The notes: generated by a model not told the origin, from the sequence alone. A stretch of 58,903 bases of DNA from an uncultured Kiritimatiellota bacterium (GCA_934635045.1 CAKTZA010000015.1:1-58903), one strand, 5' to 3'; shown: positions 26,229 to 34,808, counted from the stretch's first letter. Numbers and translations are program-made.

Positions 26229-27136
26229 TCGAATTCGGAAAGACCCTGCGCGCCGCGCGCGAGGCCAAGGGCCTCTCGGTCGCCCAGCTTGCGGAAATGA
26301 CCCACATGACGCCCGCGCGCGTCGAGGAACTGGAGACCGAGAACTTCGCCAGCATCCCCGCCGCCATCTACGGACGCGGCTTCGTGCGCCTCTACTGCAG
26401 CGCCGTCGGCCTCGACCCCAAGCCCCTGGCCGACGAGTTCACGGAAATCTTCAACGGCAACCGCGACCCGGAAATCCGCGAACGCGCCCCCGAACCCGAG
26501 CCGATTCACGCCAAGGCCGACTCTGCTGATTCGCGTGCGGCGGAAGAAGATCTCGTGCGACAAGAAGATGATCTCACACGGAGCCACGGAGCCACGGAGA
26601 CTGGATTGGCGGATTTGGGGGAAGAGGCGTCTTCAATGGAAGGTTCTCAAAGCCTCACTGAAAGCCCAACTCCCACCCCATCCGACAACCTCTTCGACGA
26701 ACCGACCAAAACATCAACCCCCACGCATACCTCCGTGCCTCCGCATCTCCGTGTGAGCCCAGACACCGAACCTGAGGCGACGTCTGCCACCGAAGAGCCA
26801 CACGGGCCGACGCTCTCGCGCTACGCCGCGCCGCTGCACGACCGACCGAAGCTCGCCGTTCCGGCGTCCGTCTGGCGCCTCGCGCTGCTCGGCTGCGCCG
26901 CCCTGCTCGTCCTCTGGGCGCTGGCCGTGGGTGTGCGCGCGCTTTATCGCGCGACTGGCGGTACGCCCGGCGAAGCCCCGTCGGCCGAAGCCGCGCCAGC
27001 CGAGACGCCGCCCCCTTCTGCTTCGGCGAAAACCGACGCGAAGCCAACCCCGTCCGCCACCGAAACGCCCGTTTCGACGAGCCCAGCCGACGGCCCGCGC
27101 ACGCCGCAAAAAATCCCCGCCCTTTACATCGACTGA
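26225..27136 (+). CDS. RodZ-like helix-turn-helix membrane protein
   Basis: The 303-residue product has an N-terminal HTH_25/RodZ-type domain (FGKTLRAAREAKGLSVAQLA; IPAAIYGRGFVRLYCSAVGL), a long low-complexity linker, one membrane helix at about 216-241 (VWRLALLGCAALLVLWALAV) and a Pro/Ala/Thr-rich tail. RodZ connects MreB to the cell envelope. The C-terminal DUF4115 domain is not present. Residues 117-178 are encoded by a repeat element with 11-bp inverted ends (SHGATET at one end, VPPHLRVS at the other). The start overlaps the ftsK stop (ATGA). Confidence 0.8.
   Translation: MIEFGKTLRAAREAKGLSVAQLAEMTHMTPARVEELETENFASIPAAIYGRGFVRLYCSAVGLDPKPLADEFTEIFNGNRDPEIRERAPEPEPIHAKADSADSRAAEEDLVRQEDDLTRSHGATETGLADLGEEASSMEGSQSLTESPTPTPSDNLFDEPTKTSTPTHTSVPPHLRVSPDTEPEATSATEEPHGPTLSRYAAPLHDRPKLAVPASVWRLALLGCAALLVLWALAVGVRALYRATGGTPGEAPSAEAAPAETPPPSASAKTDAKPTPSATETPVSTSPADGPRTPQKIPALYID
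26573..26757. repeat. 185-bp element with 11-bp inverted ends, in frame in the rodZ-like gene
   Basis: The left end CTCACACGGAG (26573-26583) is the exact reverse complement of the right end CTCCGTGTGAG (26747-26757). Each end is followed inward by extra ACGGAG or CTCCG units. The core is A/T-richer than the gene around it and has no stop in the gene frame. The same arms occur at 49457-49525 and, as a left arm only, at 36241. Confidence 0.85.
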
Positions 27137-27196
27137 CGCCCCGACGGGCGCGCGGCCGCCCCCTCTCGCGCGCTGAAATCTCTCGCGCGTGGTGAA

Positions 27197-27272
27197 GCCT
27201 GTCCTGTGCGCTAAAGTCTGTCCTGTGCGCTAAAACCTGTCCTGTGCGCTAAAGCCTGTCCTGTGCGCGAGG
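27197..27272. repeat. Four tandem 19-bp repeats
   Basis: Four consecutive 19-bp units (GCCTGTCCTGTGCGCTAAA and variants; the last ends GCGCGAGG) lie between the convergent rodZ-like and EamA genes. No gene is visible in 27137-27332. Function unknown; could be a protein-binding array, a recombination site or a terminator region. Confidence 0.85.
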
Positions 27273-27332
27273 CGCAAGCCTCGTCGCCGCGTACCGTTCG
27301 CGCGAAAGCCTCGTAACCGCCCCTAAAGCCTC

Positions 27333-28220
27333 TCAGGCGCGAAAGCACAAGAGGGCGATGCCCGTCAAGATCAGGGCCAACGCAAGCCCCTTTCGCCGAA
27401 GGTTCGTCTCGTGAAAGAAGAGCGCGCCGAGCACGAACGTGATCACGACCGAAAAGCGGCGCATGAGCGAGCAGACGGAAATCGGGACGTCGGGCAGGGA
27501 CAGGCCCTGAAAGTAAAGCCAGTCTGCGCACATGAGAAGCACGCCGACGAGCGGAATCGTCCATCGCCAGGCGAAGGGATGCGGCGAAAGCGACGCGCGC
27601 AACAGCCGCGCCCCCACGAGGCATGCGGCGTAGACGGGCACAAGACCGCACTGAAAGACGAGCTGCGTCGGCTCGACCGGCACGCGCGCGACCTGGAAGA
27701 CGTACTTGTCGAACAGCGCCGAAAGCGCCGAGCAGCACATGCCGGCGACCGCGCACCAGACGGCCCGGTTGCGGAGAAAGTCAATGCCCTCGTGACGGCC
27801 CGCCCAGGAGAAGACCCAGTAGCCCAAAAAGACGGCCAGCATCCCCACGGCCTGCCGCGCAGTCGGAATCTCGCCATACGCGAACAGGGCCACGAGAAAG
27901 ACAAGCGCGGGCGCAGAGGCCCGAATCGGCGTCGCGACCGTGAGAGGCAGCGTGCGCAGTCCGCAGAAGGTGAAAATCCACGAGACGGCGACAATGACCG
28001 ACTTCGCGAGGCCCAGGCCGAACACCTGCGCGTCCACCGCCGCGACCGTCGCGCCAAGCCGCCCCGTCGCGGCAAGTCCGACGAGGAACGCCGCGCACCC
28101 GAAGCTCGTCGAGCACAGCAAGACCGGCAGAACCGCGTTCTCGCGGACGCTCGCCTTCTTCGCGAGATCGTACAGCGCGAGGAAGCACGCGCTCAGCAGA
28201 ATCCACGCCGTCCAGTTCAC
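27333..28220 (-). CDS. EamA/DMT-family transporter
   Basis: The 295-residue product has ten hydrophobic helices in two EamA halves (SVIVAVSWIFTFCGLRTL and VFLGYWVFSW; ISVCSLMRRFSVVITFVLGA and LALALILTGIALL). The frame stays open back into the tRNA gene, so the start must be chosen: GTG at 28220 has AGGAAGG 6 nt upstream and begins VNWTAWILLSACFLAL. Substrate (a metabolite exporter in this family) cannot be read. Confidence 0.8.
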   Translation of the reverse strand: MNWTAWILLSACFLALYDLAKKASVRENAVLPVLLCSTSFGCAAFLVGLAATGRLGATVAAVDAQVFGLGLAKSVIVAVSWIFTFCGLRTLPLTVATPIRASAPALVFLVALFAYGEIPTARQAVGMLAVFLGYWVFSWAGRHEGIDFLRNRAVWCAVAGMCCSALSALFDKYVFQVARVPVEPTQLVFQCGLVPVYAACLVGARLLRASLSPHPFAWRWTIPLVGVLLMCADWLYFQGLSLPDVPISVCSLMRRFSVVITFVLGALFFHETNLRRKGLALALILTGIALLCFRA

Positions 28221-28240
28221 CTCAAGCCTTCCTCCCGTCC

Positions 28241-28274
28241 GGCGTTCGGCAGACTGTTGCGTCCGCCGAACGCC
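28241..28274. repeat. Inverted repeat between EamA and tRNA-Ser
   Basis: GGCGTTCGG (28241-28249) and CCGAACGCC (28266-28274) form a 9-bp stem with a 16-nt loop, between the divergent EamA gene and the tRNA promoter. Could be an operator or REP-like sequence. Confidence 0.45.
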
Positions 28275-28282
28275 GATTATGG

Positions 28283-28288
28283 TATAAT
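28283..28288 (+). promoter_or_regulatory. Extended -10 promoter (ATGGTATAAT) for tRNA-Ser
   Basis: TATAAT with upstream TGG, 15 nt before the tRNA 5' end. The same promoter form is used for mRNAs in this window. Confidence 0.75.
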
Positions 28289-28303
28289 ACGCAGACCTGT
28301 TCA

Positions 28304-28393
28304 GGAGAGTTGGCGGAGCGGTCGATCGCGGCGGTCTTGAAAACCGTTGAGGATGCAAGTCCTCCGGGGGTTCGAATCCCTCACTCTCCGCCA
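28304..28393 (+). tRNA. tRNA-Ser (anticodon UGA)
   Basis: 90 nt including an encoded CCA. Acceptor GGAGAGT pairs with ACTCTCC, discriminator G. The anticodon stem GCGGT/ACCGT encloses the loop CTTGAAA with anticodon TGA. A long variable arm (GAGGATGCAAGTCCTC) marks it as a class II serine tRNA, and the T-arm has GGTTCGAATCC. It decodes UCA and probably other UCN codons. Confidence 0.95.
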
Positions 28394-28402
28394 ACCCTCA
28401 CG

Positions 28403-30046
28403 TCAGAACTCCAGCGCCTCGTACATCTTCGCGAGGAACTCGGCGTAGGTCATGCGCGACTGCGTCATCGAGTCGCGCTCGCGCACGGTGAACGTGCCGT
28501 CGGCGACGGTCTGCGCGTCGACGGTGATGCACCACGGCGTGCCCGCCTCGTCCTGGCGGCGGTAGCGGCGGCCAATCGCGCCCGACACGTCCCACTGGCA
28601 GTTGACCTTCTTCTGGAGCTTCCTGAAGATCTCGCGCGCAATCCGGTCCTGGTCGGGATCCTTCTTGATGAGCGGGAAGATCGCGACCTTGACGGGCGCC
28701 ACCTTCGGATGGAAGTGCAGCACCGTGCGGACGTCTTCCTTGCCCTTCTCATCCGTCAGCTTCTGCTCCTCGTACGCCTCGCACAGGAGCGCGAGCATCA
28801 GGCGGTCGACGCCGGCGGACGGCTCGATCACGTGCGGCACGTACTTGCCGTCGAACAGGTTCTCGCAGAACGTCTTGGCCTGCACCTCGATGTCGGCGAC
28901 CTCGTCGGCGGAGAAGGCGATCTCCTTCCCGGCCTTGGCGGACAGCGCCTTCTGCTTGCGCGCGACCCAGTCCTTCTGCGTCTTCGCGACAAACGCGGCC
29001 TTCTGCTCGTCGGAGAGCCGCTTGCACGCCTGCTTCAGCGGATCGTCAAAGACGGTCTGCGGCACCTTCGAGTGGATCTGGTGCTGCGTGAGGTCGAAGT
29101 CGGAACGCGCGGCGATACCCTCCAGCTCCTGGCGGCCAAACGGGAAGTCGTATTCGATGTCGACGCAGGCGCGCGCGTAGTGCGCGAGCTCGTCCGGCTT
29201 CTGCCAGTACTCGACGAAGCGCTCCGTCGGCAGGCCCACGGCGTTCAGGAACCGCTTGCGCTGCTCGACCCAGTACTTGTGCCAGACCTCCCAGCCCCAG
29301 TCGTCCTGCACGGGGCCGTTCAGGTCGGGACTGTCGGCGAGCGTGACGACGTGGCCGTACTGCAGCTCGATCGCCTCGTCGGGGCGGATGAAGAACTCGA
29401 GCTCCATCTGCTCGAACTCGCGCGAGCGGAACGTGTAGTTGCGCGGCGTCACCTCGTTGCGGAAGCTCTTGCCCATCTGCGCGATGCCGTAGGGCACGGC
29501 CATGCGGGAGGTCGCCGTCACGTTCGTGAACTGCGCGAAGATCGCCTGCGCCGTCTCGGGGCGGAGGTACGCGACGTTCGACGGGTCGTCGACCGGGCCG
29601 ACGACCGTCTTGAACATGAGGTTGAAGGGCTTCGGCTCGGTGAGCTCGCCGCCGCAGTAGGGGCAGAAGAAGTCCGCCCCCGCGACCTTCGGCTGGGGCT
29701 TCTTCTTCTGGTCGGCGTAGATGTCCTTCACCTGGTCGGCGCGCATGAGCTTCTTGCAGTCCTTGCACATCGTCATCGGGTCGGCGAACGTGTCGAGGTG
29801 GCCCGACGCCTTCCAGATCTTCGGGTGCATGATGATCGTCGCGTCAAGGCCGACGACGTCCTCGCGCCCGCGCACGGTGAACTGCCACCACGCCTGCTTG
29901 ACGTTCTGCTTCAGCTCGCAGCCGAGCGGGCCGTAGTCCCAGAATCCAGGCATGCCGCCGTAGATCTCGGAGGAGTGATAGATGAACCCGCGGCGCTTGC
30001 ACAGCGCGCTCAGGGCGTCCAGCGACGACTTGTTCTCTTCTGCCAT
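28403..30046 (-). CDS. glyS: Glycyl-tRNA synthetase, dimeric (eukaryote/archaea-like) type
   Basis: The 547-residue single-chain class II enzyme has the N-terminal RRGFIYHSSEIYGGMPGFWDYGPLG hallmark (first 20 residues RRGFIYHSSEIYGGMPGFWD). A zinc-ribbon insertion (CKDCKKLM; CPYCGGE), motif 2 FRNEVTPRNYTFRSREFEQME and an anticodon-binding tail (VKVAIFPLIKKD) follow. It charges tRNA-Gly and differs from the alpha2beta2 GlyQS of most Gram-negatives. The ATG is 11 nt after a TATAAT, so the 5' leader is only about 5 nt. Confidence 0.94.
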   Translation of the reverse strand: MAEENKSSLDALSALCKRRGFIYHSSEIYGGMPGFWDYGPLGCELKQNVKQAWWQFTVRGREDVVGLDATIIMHPKIWKASGHLDTFADPMTMCKDCKKLMRADQVKDIYADQKKKPQPKVAGADFFCPYCGGELTEPKPFNLMFKTVVGPVDDPSNVAYLRPETAQAIFAQFTNVTATSRMAVPYGIAQMGKSFRNEVTPRNYTFRSREFEQMELEFFIRPDEAIELQYGHVVTLADSPDLNGPVQDDWGWEVWHKYWVEQRKRFLNAVGLPTERFVEYWQKPDELAHYARACVDIEYDFPFGRQELEGIAARSDFDLTQHQIHSKVPQTVFDDPLKQACKRLSDEQKAAFVAKTQKDWVARKQKALSAKAGKEIAFSADEVADIEVQAKTFCENLFDGKYVPHVIEPSAGVDRLMLALLCEAYEEQKLTDEKGKEDVRTVLHFHPKVAPVKVAIFPLIKKDPDQDRIAREIFRKLQKKVNCQWDVSGAIGRRYRRQDEAGTPWCITVDAQTVADGTFTVRERDSMTQSRMTYAEFLAKMYEALEF

Positions 30047-30057
30047 AGTGGGGCGTA

Positions 30058-30063
30058 TTATAC
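30058..30063 (-). promoter_or_regulatory. Extended -10 promoter (TTTGGTATAAT) for glyS
   Basis: On the minus strand, ending 11 nt before the glyS ATG; no Shine-Dalgarno sequence fits between. Confidence 0.75.
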
Positions 30064-30083
30064 CAAATATCCGTCAGGCCGCG

Positions 30084-31775
30084 TCAGGTGTAGCGCAACA
30101 CCTCGTCCACCGTCGTGTAGCCGTCGAGAATCGAGCGGATGCCGTCCTCGCGCATCGTGCGCATGCCGAGCTCGCGCGCCTTCTCGCGGATGATCAGCGT
30201 CGGCGCCTTGTTGTTGACGAGCTCGCGCAGCGGGTTCGACATCCGCAGGTACTCGAAGACGCCCTTGCGGCCCTTGTAGCCCGTGCCGTTGCACGTCTTG
30301 CAGCCCTTGCCGTAGTAGAACGGCCGCCCGCCGATCTGGTCGCGCGTCATCTCGATGCGCTCCAACGTCTCGTCGTCCGGCTCGTACCCCTGCTTGCACT
30401 CCTTGCAGCACGTGCGCACGAGACGCTGGCCGAGGACGCCTTCCAGCGTCGAGGAGAGGAGGTACGGCGCGACGTTCATGTCAACAAGGCGCATCACCGC
30501 GCCCGCCGCGTCGTTCGTGTGCAGGGTCGAGAAGACGAAGTGGCCCGTGAGCGCGGCCTGCACGGCGATCTCGGCCGTCTCCAGGTCGCGGATCTCGCCG
30601 ATCATCATCACGTCCGGGTCCTGTCGCAGGAACGCGCGCAGCACCTTCGCGAACGTGTTGCCCGCGCGCGCGTCGATCGGCACCTGCACGATGCCGTCCA
30701 CGTTGTACTCGACCGGCTCCTCGGCCGTGAGGAGCTTCGTGTCGATCTGGTTGATGCGGCGGAGGACGGAGTAGAGCGTCGTCGTCTTGCCCGAGCCCGT
30801 CGGGCCCGTCACGATGAAGATGCCGTTCGGCTTCTCGATGTCCATCGTGATCTGCTCGTAGACGTCTTCCGGGAGGCCGACGTTCTCAAGGTCGAGCGAG
30901 GTCGTCGTCTGGTCGAGGATTCGCATGACGACCGACTCGCCGTGCACCGTCGGCAGGCACGAGACGCGCAGGTCGACGGGACGCCCCGCGACCGTGAGCG
31001 CGATGCGCCCGTCCTGCGGCACGCGGCGCTCGGCGATGTTGAGGCCCGCGAGGATCTTCACGCGCGAGATGATCGCCGGCGCCATCTTCACGTCCGGCGC
31101 CTTCATCTCGTAGAGCGCGCCGTCGACGCGGTAGCGGATCTTGAAGTCGTTCTCGAACGGCTCGATGTGGATGTCGGCCGCGTGGTCGACGACGCCCTGG
31201 TAGAGGACGAGGTTCACGAACTTGATGATCGCGTTCGAGTTCGCCGCCGACTCCATCGAGGCGATGTCGTTCGCGTTCGCGCCCGCCGCGAGCGTCTCGT
31301 CGTCGCTCATGCCCTCGCCGAGAGACTTGATCATGTCCGCCACCGAGGCGTTCGCGTCGCCGTAGTACTGCGCGATGCGGTCCATCACGTCCTTCTCGCG
31401 GGCGAAGACGAACCGCACCTCCTTCGAGAGCGTGAACAGCATCTCGTCGGAGATGCGCGGGTCCACGAGGTCGAAGGTCGCGAGCGTCACGGACGATTCG
31501 TCGGCCGCGACGGGGAAGACGTTGTACATGCGCGCCGTGGAGGCGGGGATCGCCTCCGTCACCTCCGACTCGATCGTCATCGCGCCGAGGTCGATCGCCT
31601 CCGTGTCCTGGTACGCGGCCATCGCGGCGAGGAGCGAGTCCTCGTCGAGGATGCCCTGGTCGATGACGAGCTGGCGCGTCGTCTTCGACTCGGTCTTCGC
31701 GAGATCCTGGAGATCCTTCGCGCCGGCCTCGTCGATGTAGCCGTTCTGAACCAAAATCTGCAGTATCTGATCCAT
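30084..31775 (-). CDS. pilB: PilB/GspE-type secretion ATPase
   Basis: The 563-residue product has an N-terminal MshEN-like domain (LVIDQGILDEDSLLAAMAAY), a middle region (ASDIHIEP-like AADIHIEPFENDFKIRYRVDG), Walker A GPTGSGKTTTLYSVL, an Asp box (LTAEEPVEY), Walker B PDVMMIGEIRDLETAEIA and His box STLHTNDA. A four-cysteine zinc motif CCKECKQG..CKTCNGTG is present. It powers assembly of type IV pili or type II secretion pseudopili, consistent with the pseudopilin at 18950. The earlier in-frame start lacks support. Confidence 0.92.
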   Translation of the reverse strand: MDQILQILVQNGYIDEAGAKDLQDLAKTESKTTRQLVIDQGILDEDSLLAAMAAYQDTEAIDLGAMTIESEVTEAIPASTARMYNVFPVAADESSVTLATFDLVDPRISDEMLFTLSKEVRFVFAREKDVMDRIAQYYGDANASVADMIKSLGEGMSDDETLAAGANANDIASMESAANSNAIIKFVNLVLYQGVVDHAADIHIEPFENDFKIRYRVDGALYEMKAPDVKMAPAIISRVKILAGLNIAERRVPQDGRIALTVAGRPVDLRVSCLPTVHGESVVMRILDQTTTSLDLENVGLPEDVYEQITMDIEKPNGIFIVTGPTGSGKTTTLYSVLRRINQIDTKLLTAEEPVEYNVDGIVQVPIDARAGNTFAKVLRAFLRQDPDVMMIGEIRDLETAEIAVQAALTGHFVFSTLHTNDAAGAVMRLVDMNVAPYLLSSTLEGVLGQRLVRTCCKECKQGYEPDDETLERIEMTRDQIGGRPFYYGKGCKTCNGTGYKGRKGVFEYLRMSNPLRELVNNKAPTLIIREKARELGMRTMREDGIRSILDGYTTVDEVLRYT

Positions 31776-31806
31776 CAGTCGTTCGTTCCGATTTCTGTTT
31801 TTCGGA

Positions 31807-31812
31807 ATTATA
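31807..31812 (-). promoter_or_regulatory. Extended -10 promoter (ATGGTATAAT) for pilB
   Basis: On the minus strand, 31 nt before the pilB ATG. Confidence 0.7.
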
Positions 31813-31837
31813 CCATAAAATCCGCCCAACGGGCCAA

Positions 31838-33214
31838 TCAGCCCCCCTTCGTGACGTAGATGCGCGCCATGTCCGTCTTGTAGGCCGACTTCTCGGAGAT
31901 GTCGAGCTCCTCGAACAGCTTCTCGCCGGGGCGAATCCCCGTGAAGACGATCGGGATGTCGACGTAGGGCCTGTAGCCGGCCTGGCGGATCATCTGCTCG
32001 GCGAGGTCGACGATGCGCACGGGTTCGCCCATGTCGAGCGTGTAGATTGCCTTCTCCGACCGGCTCGCCGCCTGAAGGACAAGGCCAACCGCCTCCTCGA
32101 CCGTCATGAAGTAGCGCTTCATGTCCGGGTGCGTGACCGTGACGGGCACGTGCCGCGCGATCTGCTCGCGGAAGAGCGGCACGACGCTGCCGGACGAGCC
32201 GAGGACGTTGCCGAAGCGGACGGCGCAGAAGGACGTGCCGCCGTCCGCCTCGTTCAGCGCGAGGATCGCCCGCTCGGCGGCGCGCTTCGTCTGACCCATC
32301 ACCGAGACGGGGTTCACCGCCTTGTCCGTCGAGATGAGGACGAACCGCGCGACCCCGTACCGCTTCGCCAGCGCCGCGAGGTTCTGCGTCGCCACCGTGT
32401 TGTTGCGCGCGCCCTCGCGCGGATTCAGCTCGACCATCGGCACGTGCTTGTAGGCCGCCGCGTGCAGGACGATTTCGGGACGGTAGAAGTTGAAGACGTC
32501 CGTCATCCGCTCCACGTCGTTGATGTCAACCATGAGCGGCTTCGTCGGACACGTCACGCGGATGACCGTCCGCAGTTCGCGGTCAATCTCGTAAAGCGCG
32601 TTCTCGCCGCGCTCGACGAGCAGCAGCAGCTTCGGCCCCGCCGCCGCGACCTGGCGCACGAGCTCCGAGCCGATCGACCCGCCCGCGCCCGTGACCATCA
32701 CCGTCTTGCCGCGCAGGAACGCCACGGCCGCCGAATCGTCCATCCGGCGCACGCCGCGCTCCAGAAGCGCGTCCACACGGACGCGCGAAAGCGCGAACCA
32801 GCTCCAGACGATCCGCCAGCCGACGAGGCCGAGCGAGGCGAGCGCGAACATGATGAGCGTGATCGAGTACGGCGGGCGGACGTGCGAGAACGCCTCGACC
32901 GGCATCAGGAAGCGCAACGCCGTCAGCACGGCGGCGGCGATCGCCGTCGCGAGGAAGTAGCGCGGCAGGTCGCGCGTCGAGAACCGTCGCCAGGCCATGC
33001 GATAGCAGCCGCAGGCGAGCAGCGCGGCCAGGTGGACGGCGCCGACCGTCACGAACGAGAGCGCGACGACACGCCAGCCCCAGCGCGGCGGCTGAAAGTC
33101 GAACCGCAGCAGGAACGCGCCCCAGTAGGCTGCCGCCAAGACGGACGCATCGACCGCGAGCCCGACGGCGCGCGTCATCAGGAACAGGAACCAGGCCTCT
33201 TTGCTTCGTGTCAT
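31838..33214 (-). CDS. CapD/WbpM-like nucleotide-sugar 4,6-dehydratase, short form
   Basis: The 458-residue product has four N-terminal membrane helices (to about residue 140). The catalytic SDR domain follows: VMVTGAGGSIGSELVRQ, HAAAYKHVPMVE, ISTDKAVNPVSVMGQTKR with Met replacing the usual Tyr as in FlaA1/WbpM, VRFGNVLGSSGSVVP, GIRPGEKLFEEL. Typical membrane members are about 620 residues and carry a CoA-binding-like Rossmann domain between helices and catalytic domain; it is absent here. Likely acts on UDP-GlcNAc for surface glycan synthesis. Near-leaderless start. Confidence 0.88.
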   Translation of the reverse strand: MTRSKEAWFLFLMTRAVGLAVDASVLAAAYWGAFLLRFDFQPPRWGWRVVALSFVTVGAVHLAALLACGCYRMAWRRFSTRDLPRYFLATAIAAAVLTALRFLMPVEAFSHVRPPYSITLIMFALASLGLVGWRIVWSWFALSRVRVDALLERGVRRMDDSAAVAFLRGKTVMVTGAGGSIGSELVRQVAAAGPKLLLLVERGENALYEIDRELRTVIRVTCPTKPLMVDINDVERMTDVFNFYRPEIVLHAAAYKHVPMVELNPREGARNNTVATQNLAALAKRYGVARFVLISTDKAVNPVSVMGQTKRAAERAILALNEADGGTSFCAVRFGNVLGSSGSVVPLFREQIARHVPVTVTHPDMKRYFMTVEEAVGLVLQAASRSEKAIYTLDMGEPVRIVDLAEQMIRQAGYRPYVDIPIVFTGIRPGEKLFEELDISEKSAYKTDMARIYVTKGG

Positions 33215-33222
33215 TTTCGGAC

Positions 33223-33228
33223 ATTATA
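33223..33228 (-). promoter_or_regulatory. Extended -10 promoter (ATGGTATAAT) for the capD-like gene, near-leaderless
   Basis: Ends 8 nt before the ATG, so the leader is about 2 nt. It is divergent from the promoter at 33281. Confidence 0.75.
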
Positions 33229-33280
33229 CCATAACTCCGCCGATGCGCCACACGCCGCACACGGCAAGGGAAATTTAGAG

Positions 33281-33286
33281 TATAAT
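33281..33286 (+). promoter_or_regulatory. -10 promoter (AGAGTATAAT) for the NhaC-like gene
   Basis: TATAAT ends 12 nt before the ATG at 33299. The upstream dinucleotide is AG rather than TG, so it is not an extended -10. Predicted leader about 6 nt. Confidence 0.65.
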
Positions 33287-33298
33287 ACGCGCCCAGAT

Positions 33299-34687
33299 AT
33301 GGACAACTTCGGCTTGTGGTCGCTCGTCCCGCCCCTCGTGGCAATCGCGCTCGCGCTCAAAACGCGCGAGATCGTTCTTTCCCTCTTCGCCGCCATCTTC
33401 TCCGGCGCGGCGATCCACGCCTACCTGACGCACGCGGGCGCGCTCGCCGCGTTCAAGACGATCGTCGACCTGATTGGCGGCAAGACGGCGGAGAACATGC
33501 CGATGGTGCTCTTCCTCTGCCTCCTCGGCGCGCTCGTCTCGGTCGTCACGCGCGCGGGCGGCGCGCGCGCCTACGGCGAATGGGCCTACCGGCGGCTCAG
33601 GAGCGAGACGGCCGTGAACCTCATGACGATCGTCATGGGCCTCATCATCTTCATCGACGACTACTTCAACTGCCTCACGGTCGGCACGGTGATGCGGCCC
33701 GTCACGGACAAGTTCAAGATCTCCCGCGCGAAGCTCGCCTACCTGATCGACACGACCGCCGCGCCCGTCTGCATCCTCTCGCCGATCTCGTCCTGGGCGG
33801 CCTACGTCATCTCCTGCCTGCCCGAGGGGATGCAGGAAAAGGGCCTCGGCCTCTACCTCGCCGCCGCACCGCTCAACTTCTACGCGATTCTCTCGCTCGT
33901 CCTGCTGTTCATCTTCGCCTTCGGGCACCGCTTCGACATCGGGCTCATGCGCCGCATGGAGCGGACGGCCCACGTCCACCGCGACGTCGGCGCGGAGGTC
34001 GTGATGCGCGAGGGGCTGGAGCCTGTCCCCGTCTCCGCGCGCGGCCACGTCGTCGATCTCGTTTTCCCGATCCTCGCGCTCATCGGCTTCGCGGCGTGGT
34101 TCCTCACGCGCTACGAGGCGGGCGTCGCCCTCGCGCTCGCCGCGCTCGTCGCGCTCGTCCTCACGTTCCTCTTCCTCGTGCCGCGCCGCGTCATCGACTA
34201 TCACCAGTTCGCCGCCGCGACGCTCTTCGGCATCAAGACGATGGTGCCCGCGCTCGTCCTGCTTGCGCTTGCGTGGGGCATCTCCGCCGTCTGCAACGAC
34301 CTGCTCGGCACGGGGAAGTACATCGCCGCACTGCTCGTCCGGGCGGATCTCTCGCTCGCCTTCCTGCCGGCGGTGCTGTTCGTCACGGCGGCCGTCTTCG
34401 CCTTCGCGACGGGCGCGAGCTGGGGCGCGATCGGCATCCTCGTGCCGATCGGGATGAGCGTCTGCCAGGCAATCGAGCCGACGGCGGCGGTGCTTACGCT
34501 CGCGGCGACGCTCGCCGGCAGCGTCATGGGCGACCACTGCTCGCCCATCGCCGACACGACGATCCTCGCCTCGACCGGCGCGCAGTGCAAGCACATGAAC
34601 CACGTGATGACGCAAATCCCCTACGCGCTTCTCGCCGGGGGCATCTCGCTCCTCGCCTACCTCGCCGCCGGTGCCATGTTCCTGTAA
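33299..34687 (+). CDS. NhaC-family Na+/H+ antiporter
   Basis: The 462-residue integral membrane protein has about eleven helices. Conserved blocks include LMTIVMGLIIFIDDYFNCLTVG with the paired Asp, APVCILSPISSWAAYV, FATGASWGAIGILVPIG and LAGSVMGDHCSPIADTTILAS. This is the PF03553 family (NhaC and related amino-acid/sodium antiporters such as MleN). Sodium/proton exchange is the family role; the exact substrate is unproven. The much longer open frame upstream is not used: the ATG lies right behind a -10 box. Confidence 0.88.
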   Translation: MDNFGLWSLVPPLVAIALALKTREIVLSLFAAIFSGAAIHAYLTHAGALAAFKTIVDLIGGKTAENMPMVLFLCLLGALVSVVTRAGGARAYGEWAYRRLRSETAVNLMTIVMGLIIFIDDYFNCLTVGTVMRPVTDKFKISRAKLAYLIDTTAAPVCILSPISSWAAYVISCLPEGMQEKGLGLYLAAAPLNFYAILSLVLLFIFAFGHRFDIGLMRRMERTAHVHRDVGAEVVMREGLEPVPVSARGHVVDLVFPILALIGFAAWFLTRYEAGVALALAALVALVLTFLFLVPRRVIDYHQFAAATLFGIKTMVPALVLLALAWGISAVCNDLLGTGKYIAALLVRADLSLAFLPAVLFVTAAVFAFATGASWGAIGILVPIGMSVCQAIEPTAAVLTLAATLAGSVMGDHCSPIADTTILASTGAQCKHMNHVMTQIPYALLAGGISLLAYLAAGAMFL

Positions 34688-34732
34688 GCGTCACCGCCTC
34701 AAGCAACGCCGCACAACTTCGCCCGTACCGCA

Positions 34733-34775
34733 TTCCCTTCGGGGACAGGCCCTTCCCTTCGGGGACAGGCCCTAA
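34733..34775. repeat. Two direct copies of the GGGGACAGGCCC repeat
   Basis: CCCTTCGGGGACAGGCCC occurs twice in tandem (20-bp period) between NhaC and the RAYT gene. It is the same motif, in opposite orientation, as the array at 35875-36097. Confidence 0.85.
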
Positions 34776-34808
34776 CGCCTTTCATCTCCCCACACGCCGT
34801 CGGTGCTC

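Noticed and set aside
27197..27272. 19-bp tandem repeats as a CRISPR array
   Set aside because: Units are directly adjacent with no spacers, and no cas genes are in the window.
28221..28394. Extension of the EamA transporter frame upstream through the tRNA region
   Set aside because: The first 58 codons would be antisense to tRNA-Ser and its promoter, and a GTG with a good Shine-Dalgarno lies at 28220.
32129..33298. N-terminal extension of the NhaC-like protein to 852 residues
   Set aside because: It would lie antisense over the capD-like gene; the membrane protein starts 12 nt after a -10 box.
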